Source of the DNA: Verrucomicrobiota bacterium
Lineage (GTDB): Bacteria; Verrucomicrobiota; Verrucomicrobiae; Limisphaerales; UBA11358
Length of the DNA stretch: 64,000 bases
NCBI GenBank assembly: GCA_014860005.1
Contig: JACZKP010000156.1
Coordinates: 17,880-81,879 of the forward strand
Direction: 5' to 3'
Part shown: positions 16,929-25,838 of the stretch, one piece after another
Layout of the letters: every line of letters begins with the position of its first letter
Numbering within the stretch: position 1 is the stretch's first letter
Position numbers and translations under genes: made by a program
The notes under the pieces: model-generated
The model's input: only the letters and a program-made list of their open reading frames with translations
Told to the model about the DNA's origin: nothing
Database searches by the model: none

Positions 16929-18692
16929 TCAAGGTCGCTTCAGCGCAATGCTGTGCGGTGCGCTTTGTTCCGCTTCGTCGGCGGCTTGGTCCATCGCCAG
17001 GGAAACTTCCTTGGCGGTCGTCACGCTCAAGACTTCGTCCACTGTGGTAACGCCGAGGCGCACCAATCGCCAGCCGTCTTCGGCCAGGGTTTTCATGCCG
17101 GCGCGGCGCGCGGCGTCGCGAACCTGATCGCTCGAGGCGTTGCGTAACACAAGTTGACGGATTTCGTTGTCTGAATCCATCCACTCGAAGATGGCACGCC
17201 GGCCGTAGAAACCCGTGTTGCGACATTCACGGCAGCCGACGGATTTGTAAATGGTTGTGTCCGCGGGAATGCCCAGTCGCACTTTAAGCGCCTGGGCGGT
17301 GGGTGAATCGTCCACCTGTTTGCAGCGGGCGCATAACACCCGCACCAACCGCTGAGCGAGCACGGCTTCCAGGGAGGAAGCCACCAGATAAGGTTCCACG
17401 CCCATGTCCACCAACCGCGTAACCGCACCTGGCGCGTCGTTGGTGTGCAGGGTGGAAAAAACGAGATGACCGGTCAGGGACGATTGCACGGCGATCTGCG
17501 CGGTTTCCTTGTCGCGAATCTCACCGACGAGAATCACGTCTGGATCGTGGCGCAATATCGAGCGCAGTCCGCGGGCGAACGTCAGACCGGCCTTCTCGGA
17601 AACCTGAATCTGATTGACGCCCTTGAGTTGATACTCGACCGGGTCTTCAATCGTAATGATCTTGCGGACGGAATCATTGATCTCGTTAAGCGCGGTGTAA
17701 AGCGTTGAGGTTTTGCCGCTGCCCGTCGGGCCTGTGACAAGGACAATGCCGTGCGGTAGTTCGAGGACATGCTGAAAGCACTTATATTCGCGCGGGTCCA
17801 TGCCCAACTCGCCCATGCCCATCAGCGTGGCGTTCTGCCGCAACAAACGCATGACCACCGCTTCGCCATGCAGCATCGGAATGACGGAAACGCGGATGTC
17901 CACTTCACTCGCATCAATTCGGATTTTGATGCGGCCATCCTGCGGCAGGCGTTTCTCAGCGATGTTGAGATGACTGAGGATTTTTACGCGCGAAACGATG
18001 GCGGGTTGGAATCGTTTCAACTGTCCCGGCACAGGCACGTCCTGCAACACGCCGTCAATGCGGTAACGAATGCGGAATTCGTCCTCAAATGGCTCCAGGT
18101 GAATATCCGACGCGCGCAACTCGATGGCGTCGCGCAGGACCTGGTTGACGAAACGGATGATCGAGGCGTCCTCTGCCGCGCTGTCGAGGTCGGTGTCCTC
18201 TAGTTTATCCTCGTCCACCACCTGGAAAGGCGTCTCCTCCTCCAACGAGCCGATGGTGTCTGCGCCGACGCCCAAGCGCTTCTTCATTTCGCGCTGGATG
18301 GCTTCGGCGGGAGCCAACACGGGTTTGAGGCGCAGGCCGGTCAGCGTCTTGAGTGAATCCAAACCCTGCGTGGCAAAGAGCCGGCTGGTGGCGACCTCGA
18401 CGGTGCCGTTCGTGCGCCGCAGTGGCAGCAACTCCTCCTTGAGCAGGACGCGCGCGGGGAACAGGGAGAGCAGTTCGCGGTCTGGCTCGACGTCGTCGAG
18501 CGTAGTGTAAGCGAGGCCGTACTCGCCAGCCAGCCAGCGGAGGACGTCCTCCTCAGTATTGAAGGAGGTCTTGCCACCGCTGGCCGTCTGCCGTCCCAAG
18601 GTCTCCGCGTCGAGCGCGGACAATTGCCGTGCGGCAACCATCCGCTCGAGCAGCGGCGTCAAGGACGGGTTTTGCGTTACGGTCTCGCTCAC
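16929..18692 (-). CDS. gspE: GspE/PilB-type secretion ATPase
   Basis: 587 residues. An N-terminal MshEN-like domain (about 10-150) precedes the AAA-type motor, with Walker A GPTGSGKTST at 321-330, the Asp box ITIEDPVEYQ, Walker B ILVGEIRDKETA and the His box STLHTNDAPGA. A four-Cys zinc site (CARC ... CREC, about 450-485) is present, as in GspE/PilB. The hexameric ATPase powers pseudopilus assembly. It begins the core secretion genes and is followed by gspF. The 33-nt gap to the upstream secreted protein suggests a common transcript. Confidence 0.93.
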   Translation of the reverse strand: MSETVTQNPSLTPLLERMVAARQLSALDAETLGRQTASGGKTSFNTEEDVLRWLAGEYGLAYTTLDDVEPDRELLSLFPARVLLKEELLPLRRTNGTVEVATSRLFATQGLDSLKTLTGLRLKPVLAPAEAIQREMKKRLGVGADTIGSLEEETPFQVVDEDKLEDTDLDSAAEDASIIRFVNQVLRDAIELRASDIHLEPFEDEFRIRYRIDGVLQDVPVPGQLKRFQPAIVSRVKILSHLNIAEKRLPQDGRIKIRIDASEVDIRVSVIPMLHGEAVVMRLLRQNATLMGMGELGMDPREYKCFQHVLELPHGIVLVTGPTGSGKTSTLYTALNEINDSVRKIITIEDPVEYQLKGVNQIQVSEKAGLTFARGLRSILRHDPDVILVGEIRDKETAQIAVQSSLTGHLVFSTLHTNDAPGAVTRLVDMGVEPYLVASSLEAVLAQRLVRVLCARCKQVDDSPTAQALKVRLGIPADTTIYKSVGCRECRNTGFYGRRAIFEWMDSDNEIRQLVLRNASSDQVRDAARRAGMKTLAEDGWRLVRLGVTTVDEVLSVTTAKEVSLAMDQAADEAEQSAPHSIALKRP

Positions 18693-18725
18693 GACTTGAG
18701 ATCTTGCGGGTTAACGAGTCAGGAT

Positions 18726-19292
18726 TCAGTTGATCAGACCCATCATGACAGCGACCGCCTCTTGCTGAACCGAAAGGACTTTCTGGAGGTCAGCCTGGGC
18801 CGATTCCAAAGCCACCTGACGGGCTTTGCGGGAATCGCGATACTTCTGCATAGCGGACTTCAACTCAGCCGCGGACGCCTTAGAGTCAATGGCCTTCCGC
18901 AAGGCTTCGGCTTCCACGTTCGGCTCACCGCCGCGGAATCCGCCGCGCCGCTCCTGATCGCCACCGCGATTGGGTTCGTTATCACCGCCGGGCCGCCCCC
19001 CGCGCATGAACCCTGCGCCGCCGCCGAACCCGACCTGTCGGCGGGCGTCCATGACTTTGGTAACGCGATCTGAAATAATTTTCCATTCAGCGTCATCGGT
19101 CACGGCCATCTGGTTGCGAATGCCTTCCAGCATGCGCTGCTGCATTTCGGCGGGGTCGAAGTTGCCGCCGCCGCCCGGTCCTCGGCGACCCTGCCCTTGT
19201 CCACGTTGATTGTCCTGCGCCATGAGACTGCCAGTGCTCGCGATCATGCCGACGGCCAGACCGGCCATTACCAACCATTGATTGACTTTCAT
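18726..19292 (-). CDS. Small secreted Gly/Arg-rich protein, first gene of the secretion operon
   Basis: 188 residues with a clear signal peptide (WLVMAGLAVGMIASTGSLMAQ). A Gly/Arg/Gln-rich run (about 28-45) and a second one (about 95-125) flank a helical segment (AEMQQRMLEGIRNQMAVTDDAEWKII), and the C-terminal 60 residues are helical (ALRKAID...QADLQKVLSVQQEAV). The helical parts recall small periplasmic proteins of the CpxP/Spy type, but no LTxxQ motif is seen, so the family is unassigned. A strong ribosome site (AGGAG) precedes the ATG. It could be secreted by, or act in, the system encoded behind it. Confidence 0.75.
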   Translation of the reverse strand: MKVNQWLVMAGLAVGMIASTGSLMAQDNQRGQGQGRRGPGGGGNFDPAEMQQRMLEGIRNQMAVTDDAEWKIISDRVTKVMDARRQVGFGGGAGFMRGGRPGGDNEPNRGGDQERRGGFRGGEPNVEAEALRKAIDSKASAAELKSAMQKYRDSRKARQVALESAQADLQKVLSVQQEAVAVMMGLIN

Positions 19293-19616
19293 TTGTTTGT
19301 TCTCCTGCTGCGGTTGTTACTGTGTTTGTTTTATTGGGACAGAGCCGCACATCAGCGACTCTGAATGTTTGACGAGTTTCCTATCGCACGCAACATGCCA
19401 ACGTGAAAAAGCGATGATTGCGAGGTCTTTACCCGCCGCAACGCGCAGATATTGCTCAACTCAACCATTTCATCTGCGCAGATTTTGCGCGGCATCCGTT
19501 TAGTTTGTGCGAGGTCATTCGGAGTTCTCCGGCTATAGGATTCGGGCTGGCTGAAAATAGAATGGAACCCAAATTTTCTGCGTGCTTTTTCGCGACAAGT
19601 CTTCTAACAGAACAGC
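19293..19616. promoter_or_regulatory. Divergent promoter region of the secretion operon and the cvpA-like gene
   Basis: The 324 bp between two divergent starts must hold both promoters. It is relatively AT-rich for this window. I see the AGGAG ribosome site for the minus-strand gene just inside it, but no motif I can defend as a -35/-10 pair or a sigma-54 site. Confidence 0.4.
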
Positions 19617-20831
19617 ATGACAATATGGCTTCTGGCAATCGTGTTGTTGGCGTCGCTCGCGGGCCTGGGTTACCGGCAAGGCGCCATTCGCGTAGCATTC
19701 TCCCTGGTCGGCATCATCATCGCGGCCATGCTGGCGGTGCCGTTGGGTAAATTCGTCATGCCAGCCCTCAAAGCGCTCGGCGTGGCAAATCCGGTTCTGC
19801 TGTGGGCGCTCCCACCGTTTGTCGTGTTTGTCGTGGTGCTCGCGGCCTTCAAGATCGGGGCACTCACCGTGCATCAAAAAGTGGATGTTTATTACAAATA
19901 CAAAGCGGGCGACTTGCGACTGGCGCTTTTTGAACGCCTCAATGCCCGGCTGGGTTTGTGTCTCGGCCTGGTCAACGGGTTGGTCTATCTGATCCTGCTA
20001 TCCTTTGTCATTCATGCCTTCAGCTATTGGACGGTACAAGTGGCCACCTCCGATGAAGATCCGCGCGGGATGCGGATTCTAAACCGCTTGGGGCGGGATC
20101 TGCAAAGCACCGGGATGTCGCGCGTAGCCGGCGCGGTGTCTTCCCTGCCTGACGATTATTACGAGACGGCGGACCTGACGGGATTGATTTATCAGAACCC
20201 GCTCACCGAAGCACGGCTGTCGCGGTATCCGGGCTTCATCTCGCTCGGACTGCGACCCGATTTCCAGGCGCTGGGTCAGGACGAAGCCTTCAAAAACATG
20301 CGTCTCACTCAGACCTCCATGCGGCAGGTCATGGCCCATCCGACCGTCGAGCCAATTGTGAAAGACCCGGCCACGCTCCGTCTCATCTGGGACACGCTCA
20401 AACCAGACTTGAAGGATGTGGAAAAGTTTCTCCGCGAAGGCAAGTCGGACAATTATACGGAAGAGATTCTTGGCCGATGGCAGTTTGATGTCGGCGCCTC
20501 CGCGGCGGCGTACCGAAGGTCGCGACCGACGCTTCCCGCGGCTGAGGTTCAGAAGTTCCGGCGCTTCCTGGCAGATCGCTATGCCCGGACCACCCTGATT
20601 GCCGGCCCGGACCATCAGATGGTAATTCGCAATCTTCCGCAACTCCAGCAACAGCCTAACCAGCCTCCAACTGCCGAACTGCAAACGCTTGAGGGCAAGT
20701 GGCAGAAAACCAACGGCGATTACGAATTTGATTTGGCCGGTGGCACGGACCGACGAACGGCGCGAATTGAAAGTGGACGGTTGGTTATGTCCGGCGACAA
20801 CATCGCCATCGTGCTTATGAAGGAAGATTGA
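19617..20831 (+). CDS. CvpA-family membrane protein with a long C-terminal extension
   Basis: 404 residues. Four membrane segments in the first 135 residues (ILAIVLLASLAGLGYRQG, VAFSLVGIIIAAMLAVPLG, VLLWALPPFVVFVVVLAAF and LGLVNGLVYLILLSFVIHA) match the CvpA/colicin V production fold. The remaining 270 residues are soluble, with helical segments and an apparent small beta domain at the end (LEGKWQKTNGDYEFDLAGG). CvpA proteins are about 160-200 residues, so the extension is lineage-specific. The function of CvpA is not settled; it is linked to envelope and division homeostasis in proteobacteria. Confidence 0.72.
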   Translation: MTIWLLAIVLLASLAGLGYRQGAIRVAFSLVGIIIAAMLAVPLGKFVMPALKALGVANPVLLWALPPFVVFVVVLAAFKIGALTVHQKVDVYYKYKAGDLRLALFERLNARLGLCLGLVNGLVYLILLSFVIHAFSYWTVQVATSDEDPRGMRILNRLGRDLQSTGMSRVAGAVSSLPDDYYETADLTGLIYQNPLTEARLSRYPGFISLGLRPDFQALGQDEAFKNMRLTQTSMRQVMAHPTVEPIVKDPATLRLIWDTLKPDLKDVEKFLREGKSDNYTEEILGRWQFDVGASAAAYRRSRPTLPAAEVQKFRRFLADRYARTTLIAGPDHQMVIRNLPQLQQQPNQPPTAELQTLEGKWQKTNGDYEFDLAGGTDRRTARIESGRLVMSGDNIAIVLMKED

Positions 20832-20891
20832 AGCGCGCGATGGCTTGCGTGCGTGAGCCGACCCCGACCAACTCGAAGCACCGCAACAGAA

Positions 20892-21389
20892 TCAGCGACT
20901 TCCAAAAGGCTCGCTGGCTCGCATTGGTGGAAAATGCGGGATTCTGTCGAATAATGAACCTTCGAGGGGAATGAGGCTGTTCGAGATGGAGTTCGACCCT
21001 ATCACCTCGCCAAGTTGACTGTTGTTTGCGGCAAAAGCCGAAACCGGCCGGGCGGTCGCCGAGTTGTCAGGTTCAATCCCCAGATTCCAAAGTGAATGGT
21101 TGTTTGGCGCCGGATTTGTATCCATGAAGACGACGCCAGCCATGAGCAGGGCACAAATACCGCCACCCAAAGCCGCTGGCACCAATGGACGGTCGCCAAA
21201 CCGACTCAGCAATCTCTCCAGCCACGAAGCGACTTGCAAACCGCCAACCACGCCTCCCGGGTCCCCAGCATTAATGCGGGCAAGGACCTGCCCGGAGAAA
21301 TCGCTGAAATATCGCGGCGGCGGTTGTTCGTAGCGCTTTAGTTTGAGTAATCGCTGGAGCGAATCGAAGTTTTCCCGTTCGTCATTCAT
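20892..21389 (-). CDS. Putative membrane anti-sigma factor
   Basis: 165 residues from the ATG at 21389, two bases after the sigma-factor stop. A soluble N-terminal 70 residues (FDSLQRLLKLKRYEQPPPRYF) precede one membrane helix (LVPAALGGGICALLMAGVVFM) and a short periplasmic tail. Position and topology fit a regulator that holds the upstream ECF sigma factor. The zinc anti-sigma motif HxxxCxxC is absent, so the function is inferred from context only. Confidence 0.6.
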   Translation of the reverse strand: MNDERENFDSLQRLLKLKRYEQPPPRYFSDFSGQVLARINAGDPGGVVGGLQVASWLERLLSRFGDRPLVPAALGGGICALLMAGVVFMDTNPAPNNHSLWNLGIEPDNSATARPVSAFAANNSQLGEVIGSNSISNSLIPLEGSLFDRIPHFPPMRASEPFGSR

Positions 21390-21391
21390 AG

Positions 21392-22060
21392 TCACTTCAA
21401 ATAGTCTGCCAGTAGCGCCTGCAATTGTTGCCGTGCATAGAACAATCTCGACCGCACAGTGCCGATGTTGCAATCCATGATTTCCGCGATCTCGTCGTGC
21501 GGCAATCCCTGCACATCATGCAACGTGACCACCAATCTATGTGAATCCGACAGTTTCTGCATGGCCTCGTTCAATTTCTCCTGCAACTCGGCCAAGTTCA
21601 CTTCGCGCCGCGGTGTCCGCTCAGAAACCAGTGCCACCAGGTCGGGATCGTGCTCCGCATTGAAGTCCAGATCATTCAGGCTCAGGTGAACCCGGTTTTT
21701 CCGCTGTTTAAGAAAATTGATCGTCTTGTTGACCGCGATGCGGTAAATCCAAGTGTAGAAGCTCGACCCGCCTTTGAAAGACTTGAGCGCCTGGTAGCCC
21801 TTGATAAATGTCTCCTGAGCCAGATCGTTCGCATCCTCGTGGTTCGAGGTCATGTGATAGATCGTCGCGTAAATGCGCTCCTGATAGCGCCGGACCAGAT
21901 CATCATACGCTCCCATGTCGCCTTGCCGAGCCCGTCGCACCAGGGATTGCTCTTCCGTGACTTCCTCCGCGACGCCAGTCTTCACTACATGCGGGGTCGG
22001 CAACGGCTCTGAAGTGCTTTCCGTAGCCGGTTCGGTCATAAGAGCAGTATTAAGGTTCAT
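21392..22060 (-). CDS. ECF RNA polymerase sigma factor (RpoE-like)
   Basis: 222 residues. Sigma region 2 (YDDLVRRYQERIYATIYHMT, then DANDLAQETFIKGYQAL and FYTWIYRIAVN) and region 4 (SHRLVVTLHDVQGLPHDEIAEIM, then IGTVRSRLFYARQQL) are complete. A 35-residue Thr/Glu/Pro-rich tail precedes region 2. The start overlaps the stop of the polyprenyl synthase (ATGA) and a membrane protein follows 2 nt later, so synthase, sigma and presumed anti-sigma are co-expressed. It probably governs an envelope response (inference). Confidence 0.9.
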   Translation of the reverse strand: MNLNTALMTEPATESTSEPLPTPHVVKTGVAEEVTEEQSLVRRARQGDMGAYDDLVRRYQERIYATIYHMTSNHEDANDLAQETFIKGYQALKSFKGGSSFYTWIYRIAVNKTINFLKQRKNRVHLSLNDLDFNAEHDPDLVALVSERTPRREVNLAELQEKLNEAMQKLSDSHRLVVTLHDVQGLPHDEIAEIMDCNIGTVRSRLFYARQQLQALLADYLK

Positions 22061-23103
22061 TCTGACAAAGCAGCCGTCTGACGCGACAGATAATCAGTCA
22101 CCCCTAACAACCCGGCACGCCCGTTTGACTCGGGCAGTGTGAGGAGAATTTGACGCGCCTGCCCTAAGTACCGTTCAATTATTTCCAGCGTAGGCCCCAA
22201 GGTTTCGTACTGTGCCAGCAGTTCACTGACCCGCGGCAGCGAACCGGGCTGCCATTTCTGCACCAACTGCTCCAGTTTGACGCGATCGGCTGCGCTGGCC
22301 CGCTCCCAGGCCAGCAGGACCGGAAATGTCAGTTTGCCCTTCGCCAGATCGGTACCCAACGATTTCCCCGCCTTGGCTTCCGTGCCAAATAAATCCACGC
22401 AATCGTCATACACCTGATAGGCGGTTCCGAACGCCATGCCAAACTGACGCAGCGTGTTCCGCTCAGCAGGCGTGGCGTCGCTCAACACCGCGGCCAGCTC
22501 GCAGGACAACGCGAACAACTCGGCGGTCTTCATCTCGAGCACGCGAAAATACTCGCGGCGCGAACGATCGAAATTGCGCCGATGCTGTGTCTGCAGGATC
22601 TCGCCGGAACAGACGGTGTTGGTGGCCTTGGCTACTGCGCGGCATATTTCGGGAGTTGGAAAACTCGCTGCCAGCACCAAGGCCTGGGCAAACAGGCAGT
22701 CGCCAAAAAGCACGGCGATTTCATTGCCCCAGTTCGCGGCCAGGGTCAGTTGACCTCGGCGAATCTCAGCCTCGTCCATCACGTCGTCATGCACCAGCGT
22801 GGCCAGATGCACCATTTCGATGATGGCAGCCACCGTGACGTGGGAATCATTGAGTTGGCCAAGGGATTTGGCCGCGAGCGCCACCAGCGTGGGACGCAGA
22901 TGTTTGCCATTGCCGTTCAACGCGTATTCGGCGTATTGGGCGATATTGGGGTCAAACTCGTTGACTTGTCGGGCAAGGCGATGACTAACTGCATCAAGAA
23001 ATGGCTCGACCGGTTCCACGATTTGCTTCCAGGAACCGACCAGGACGACAGGAGGAACTGCGGGGCCCGCCACCCCTCCCGCTTTTGATGCAGTAGCCAG
23101 CAT
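22057..23103 (-). CDS. ispB: Trans-polyprenyl diphosphate synthase
   Basis: 348 residues. The first Asp-rich motif DDVMD is at 106-110 within LVHDDVMDEAEIRRG, and the second is YDDCVD followed by GKSLGTDLAKGKLTFPVLLA. These are the Mg2+/allylic diphosphate sites of long-chain (C35-C45) prenyl synthases that make the side chain of quinones. Chain length cannot be read with confidence, so octaprenyl (ispB) or heptaprenyl synthase are both possible. It is the first gene of a three-gene run with an ECF sigma factor and membrane protein. Confidence 0.85.
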   Translation of the reverse strand: MLATASKAGGVAGPAVPPVVLVGSWKQIVEPVEPFLDAVSHRLARQVNEFDPNIAQYAEYALNGNGKHLRPTLVALAAKSLGQLNDSHVTVAAIIEMVHLATLVHDDVMDEAEIRRGQLTLAANWGNEIAVLFGDCLFAQALVLAASFPTPEICRAVAKATNTVCSGEILQTQHRRNFDRSRREYFRVLEMKTAELFALSCELAAVLSDATPAERNTLRQFGMAFGTAYQVYDDCVDLFGTEAKAGKSLGTDLAKGKLTFPVLLAWERASAADRVKLEQLVQKWQPGSLPRVSELLAQYETLGPTLEIIERYLGQARQILLTLPESNGRAGLLGVTDYLSRQTAALSE

Positions 23104-23248
23104 GTGCTCAGAAATGTAGGGTTGCGCGCCAGCCTAGTCAAACTTGTTGTGCCCCTCACGGCGGGAATCCGTCGGGAAAATCCCAATCCCAAAGTCAGGC
23201 GGCAAAAATCTCCGTTCTCGTTTGCTCGGACTCCGCTATCTTTCCGGC

Positions 23249-25786
23249 GTGTCAGCGCTTGATTCACAATTGGCCGACCACCCGGTGCTCAACCGGGTTG
23301 CCGTCCCCGACCTCTGGCAGCAACAGGCGGTGGCGGCTTTACGCGACGGCAAGAATGTTGTCGTGCAGTCTCCCACGGGCGCGGGTAAGACGATGATCTT
23401 CGAGCTGTGGTCAAATGCCGGCAAACCGCGCGGGCAGGCCATTTACACCGTGCCCACCCGGGCGTTGGCCAATGACAAACTCGCCGAATGGCGGGCGCGC
23501 GGTTGGGATGTTGGCATCGCCACTGGCGACCTGGTGGAGAACCTCGGGGCGCCGATTCTCGTGGCAACCCTTGAAACGCAGAAGAACCGGCTCATTGCTG
23601 GCGATGGGCCGGCCCTGCTGGTCGTGGATGAATACCAGATGCTCAGCGATGCGGATCGCGGACTGAATTACGAATTGGCCCTGGCCCTGGCGCCGGCCCA
23701 CACCCAGTTGCTGCTCCTGAGCGGCAGCGTCTCGAATCCCCACCACGTCGTTCAGTGGCTCATGCGACTTGGCCGCAAAGCCGTTTTGATCCGCCATGAA
23801 CAACGGCCCGTTCCGCAGGAAGAGGTTCATGCGAACAACCTGAACTACCACGTTCCGTCAGACATTCGCGGTTACTGGCCGCGCTTGGTCGCCAAGGCAC
23901 TGGCGGACGACCTCGGGCCAATCCTCATTTTTGCCCCGCGCCGCCAGGCGGCGGAAAGCATGGCCGCCGATCTTGCGCGTCAGTTGCCTACGCCTCATCC
24001 GCTGCAACTCAGCATTGAGCAGAAGCAAATCGTCGGAGATCACCTTGCGCGCCTCCTGAAAAGCCGCATCACATACCATCACAGCGGTCTGAGCTATGCC
24101 GCCCGCGCCGGCGTCATCGAGCCCCTCGCCAAGGCCGGACAACTCCGCATCGTGGTGGCTACGATGGGGTTGGCCGCCGGAATCAATTTTTCCCTCCGCA
24201 GCGTTGCCCTTGCCGGTGAATCCTATCGCCGCGACGCCATCGAACAACCATTGCGGGCGGATGAGATTCTCCAGATGTTTGGCCGCGCCGGCCGCCGTGG
24301 CCTCGACGAAACCGGCTTCGTGCTTATCACGGCGAATGAAATCCGGTTGCTCGACGCGCGGCCAGGTCATTTGTCCCGCAGTGTCGCCGTGGATTGGAGC
24401 GCGTTGCTGGGTCTGATGGCCACTGCCGCCGAGCAGGGCCGCGATCCGTTTACCGAAGCCGTACGCGCCCAGGAACGTTTATTCACCACGAAACCGATCT
24501 TCCTCGGCGTGGAGGAGTCCCTGAAGCATCCCGAGACGCCGTGTGGACTCAAGACCGATGCCGAACGCGCCCGCCACGTCCGCAAGCGCCAGCGCGAATT
24601 GCTGAACAGCCGCGGCGAGTGGGAGACGTATCCAGCATTGGTGGAAAAGCCGTTGAAGGAGATTCTTATCCTGGATCGCACTGAGCGTGGTCTTTTCCCC
24701 AACGAAAAGCAGCCGGGAGGGAACGAAGATCAACCACAGCCCTCATTTCGTTCCATCCTCACCGAGCAAGCCGCCTTGGAGAAAGTCGGCACGGGGATGT
24801 TGGTCGGATTGGAACAACTGGCGAATGGATGCAAAATCTACGGGCGCGCTTCCACCGTCGCAGATGTGTTAAACGCCGATCGGATAATCATCGCCAAATG
24901 GGTGCGGCGATTGACTAATTGGAACGGACGCCAGGCGGAATTGTCGGTCTGGAACGAAAACATCGTACCGCTGCTTGAACAAAAACTGGCCGCACAAAGA
25001 ACTCCGGTCGTGAGATTCGTGAGACAACCACGACGCATCCTCGCCTACACCAGCCTTGCCGAACTCACGATGCGCGTGCCGGTGGACAAATTCGGGCTTC
25101 CGCTGTGGCGACCGACGGAGCGTGAAGTTCTACCCTACGATTGTGCGCGCTGTTCACTCGTGGAAACCTGCAAAAAGCTATCCGCCGCCACCGGCTCGGC
25201 CCTGCTTTGGCGACGATTGCGCCTGGTGGATGAAAAAGGATATCCAACCCTGCGCGGACGCGTGGTCAGCTTCTTTTCCCAAGGCGACGGACTCGCCATT
25301 GCCGTCGCGCTGGAGGACGAGCGCTATCCAGTGGATGAACTGGTTTACGACATTGCCAATCTCGACGCTGGCTTTCGCTTCTGCGGGGATGAGAACCGCT
25401 GGGGGGGACGACTGGCGATGGTTTGTCACGAGGCGTTTGGGCTTCTCAGCGTTCCCGGCTATCTCGAAAACGGCGTGCCGCCCAAATACGGGGCCGGCGC
25501 GGAATTGGTCGTCGCCTCCGTCCACCAGAACCCTGCGAACAAACACGGCTGGGTAACTGATCTGCTCGGAGCGGGCGATATTGACCGCGCGATCATTGAA
25601 TGGCGCAGCCGGCTGCGGCAGTTGACCCACGCGCCGGAACTCGACTGGCCTCGCTGGCGGGCGTTTCAAGCCATGGCCAAAGGAATTCTCAACGAAACCG
25701 AATCCCCCACCCTCACCGAATTGCCACCGCTTGAATACAACCAGACGCGGCGCGTGGACCACCGTTTGATTCTGCGGCGGCATTGA
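23249..25786 (+). CDS. SF2 Ski2-like DNA/RNA helicase with a DEYQ box
   Basis: 845 residues from the GTG at 23249; the frame is open back to a TTG at 23144, but those codons do not look like protein. Motif I SPTGAGKT is at 41-48; motif II is DEYQ at 127-130 instead of the usual DEVH/DExH; motif VI is [10 protein letters not shown]. The long C-terminal half carries a short Cys cluster ([10 protein letters not shown], near 25141-25170) and no domain I can name. The overall layout is Ski2/RecQ-like. It may act in RNA or DNA metabolism; it is convergent with pnp and shares its terminator. Confidence 0.78.
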   Translation: MSALDSQLADHPVLNRVAVPDLWQQQAVAALRDGKNVVVQSPTGAGKTMIFELWSNAGKPRGQAIYTVPTRALANDKLAEWRARGWDVGIATGDLVENLGAPILVATLETQKNRLIAGDGPALLVVDEYQMLSDADRGLNYELALALAPAHTQLLLLSGSVSNPHHVVQWLMRLGRKAVLIRHEQRPVPQEEVHANNLNYHVPSDIRGYWPRLVAKALADDLGPILIFAPRRQAAESMAADLARQLPTPHPLQLSIEQKQIVGDHLARLLKSRITYHHSGLSYAARAGVIEPLAKAGQLRIVVATMGLAAGINFSLRSVALAGESYRRDAIEQPLRADEILQMFGRAGRRGLDETGFVLITANEIRLLDARPGHLSRSVAVDWSALLGLMATAAEQGRDPFTEAVRAQERLFTTKPIFLGVEESLKHPETPCGLKTDAERARHVRKRQRELLNSRGEWETYPALVEKPLKEILILDRTERGLFPNEKQPGGNEDQPQPSFRSILTEQAALEKVGTGMLVGLEQLANGCKIYGRASTVADVLNADRIIIAKWVRRLTNWNGRQAELSVWNENIVPLLEQKLAAQRTPVVRFVRQPRRILAYTSLAELTMRVPVDKFGLPLWRPTEREVLPYDCARCSLVETCKKLSAATGSALLWRRLRLVDEKGYPTLRGRVVSFFSQGDGLAIAVALEDERYPVDELVYDIANLDAGFRFCGDENRWGGRLAMVCHEAFGLLSVPGYLENGVPPKYGAGAELVVASVHQNPANKHGWVTDLLGAGDIDRAIIEWRSRLRQLTHAPELDWPRWRAFQAMAKGILNETESPTLTELPPLEYNQTRRVDHRLILRRH

Positions 25787-25794
25787 AAAACAAC

Positions 25795-25821
25795 AAAGGC
25801 GAGCCGTTGCCGGCTCGCCTT
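25795..25821 (-). terminator. Rho-independent terminator of pnp
   Basis: A perfect 10-bp stem (AAGGCGAGCC/GGCTCGCCTT) with a 6-nt loop sits between the convergent stops of the helicase gene and pnp. On the minus strand the stem is followed by TTTGTTGTTTTTC, a T-rich tail, so it should end the rpsO-pnp transcript. On the plus strand the tail is weak. Confidence 0.85.
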
Positions 25822-25838
25822 GAATTCGTTCGGTCAGC

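Noticed and set aside
23144..23248. An upstream TTG start for the helicase
   Set aside because: The extra 35 residues do not look like protein and the region is the promoter gap to the divergent ispB-like gene.
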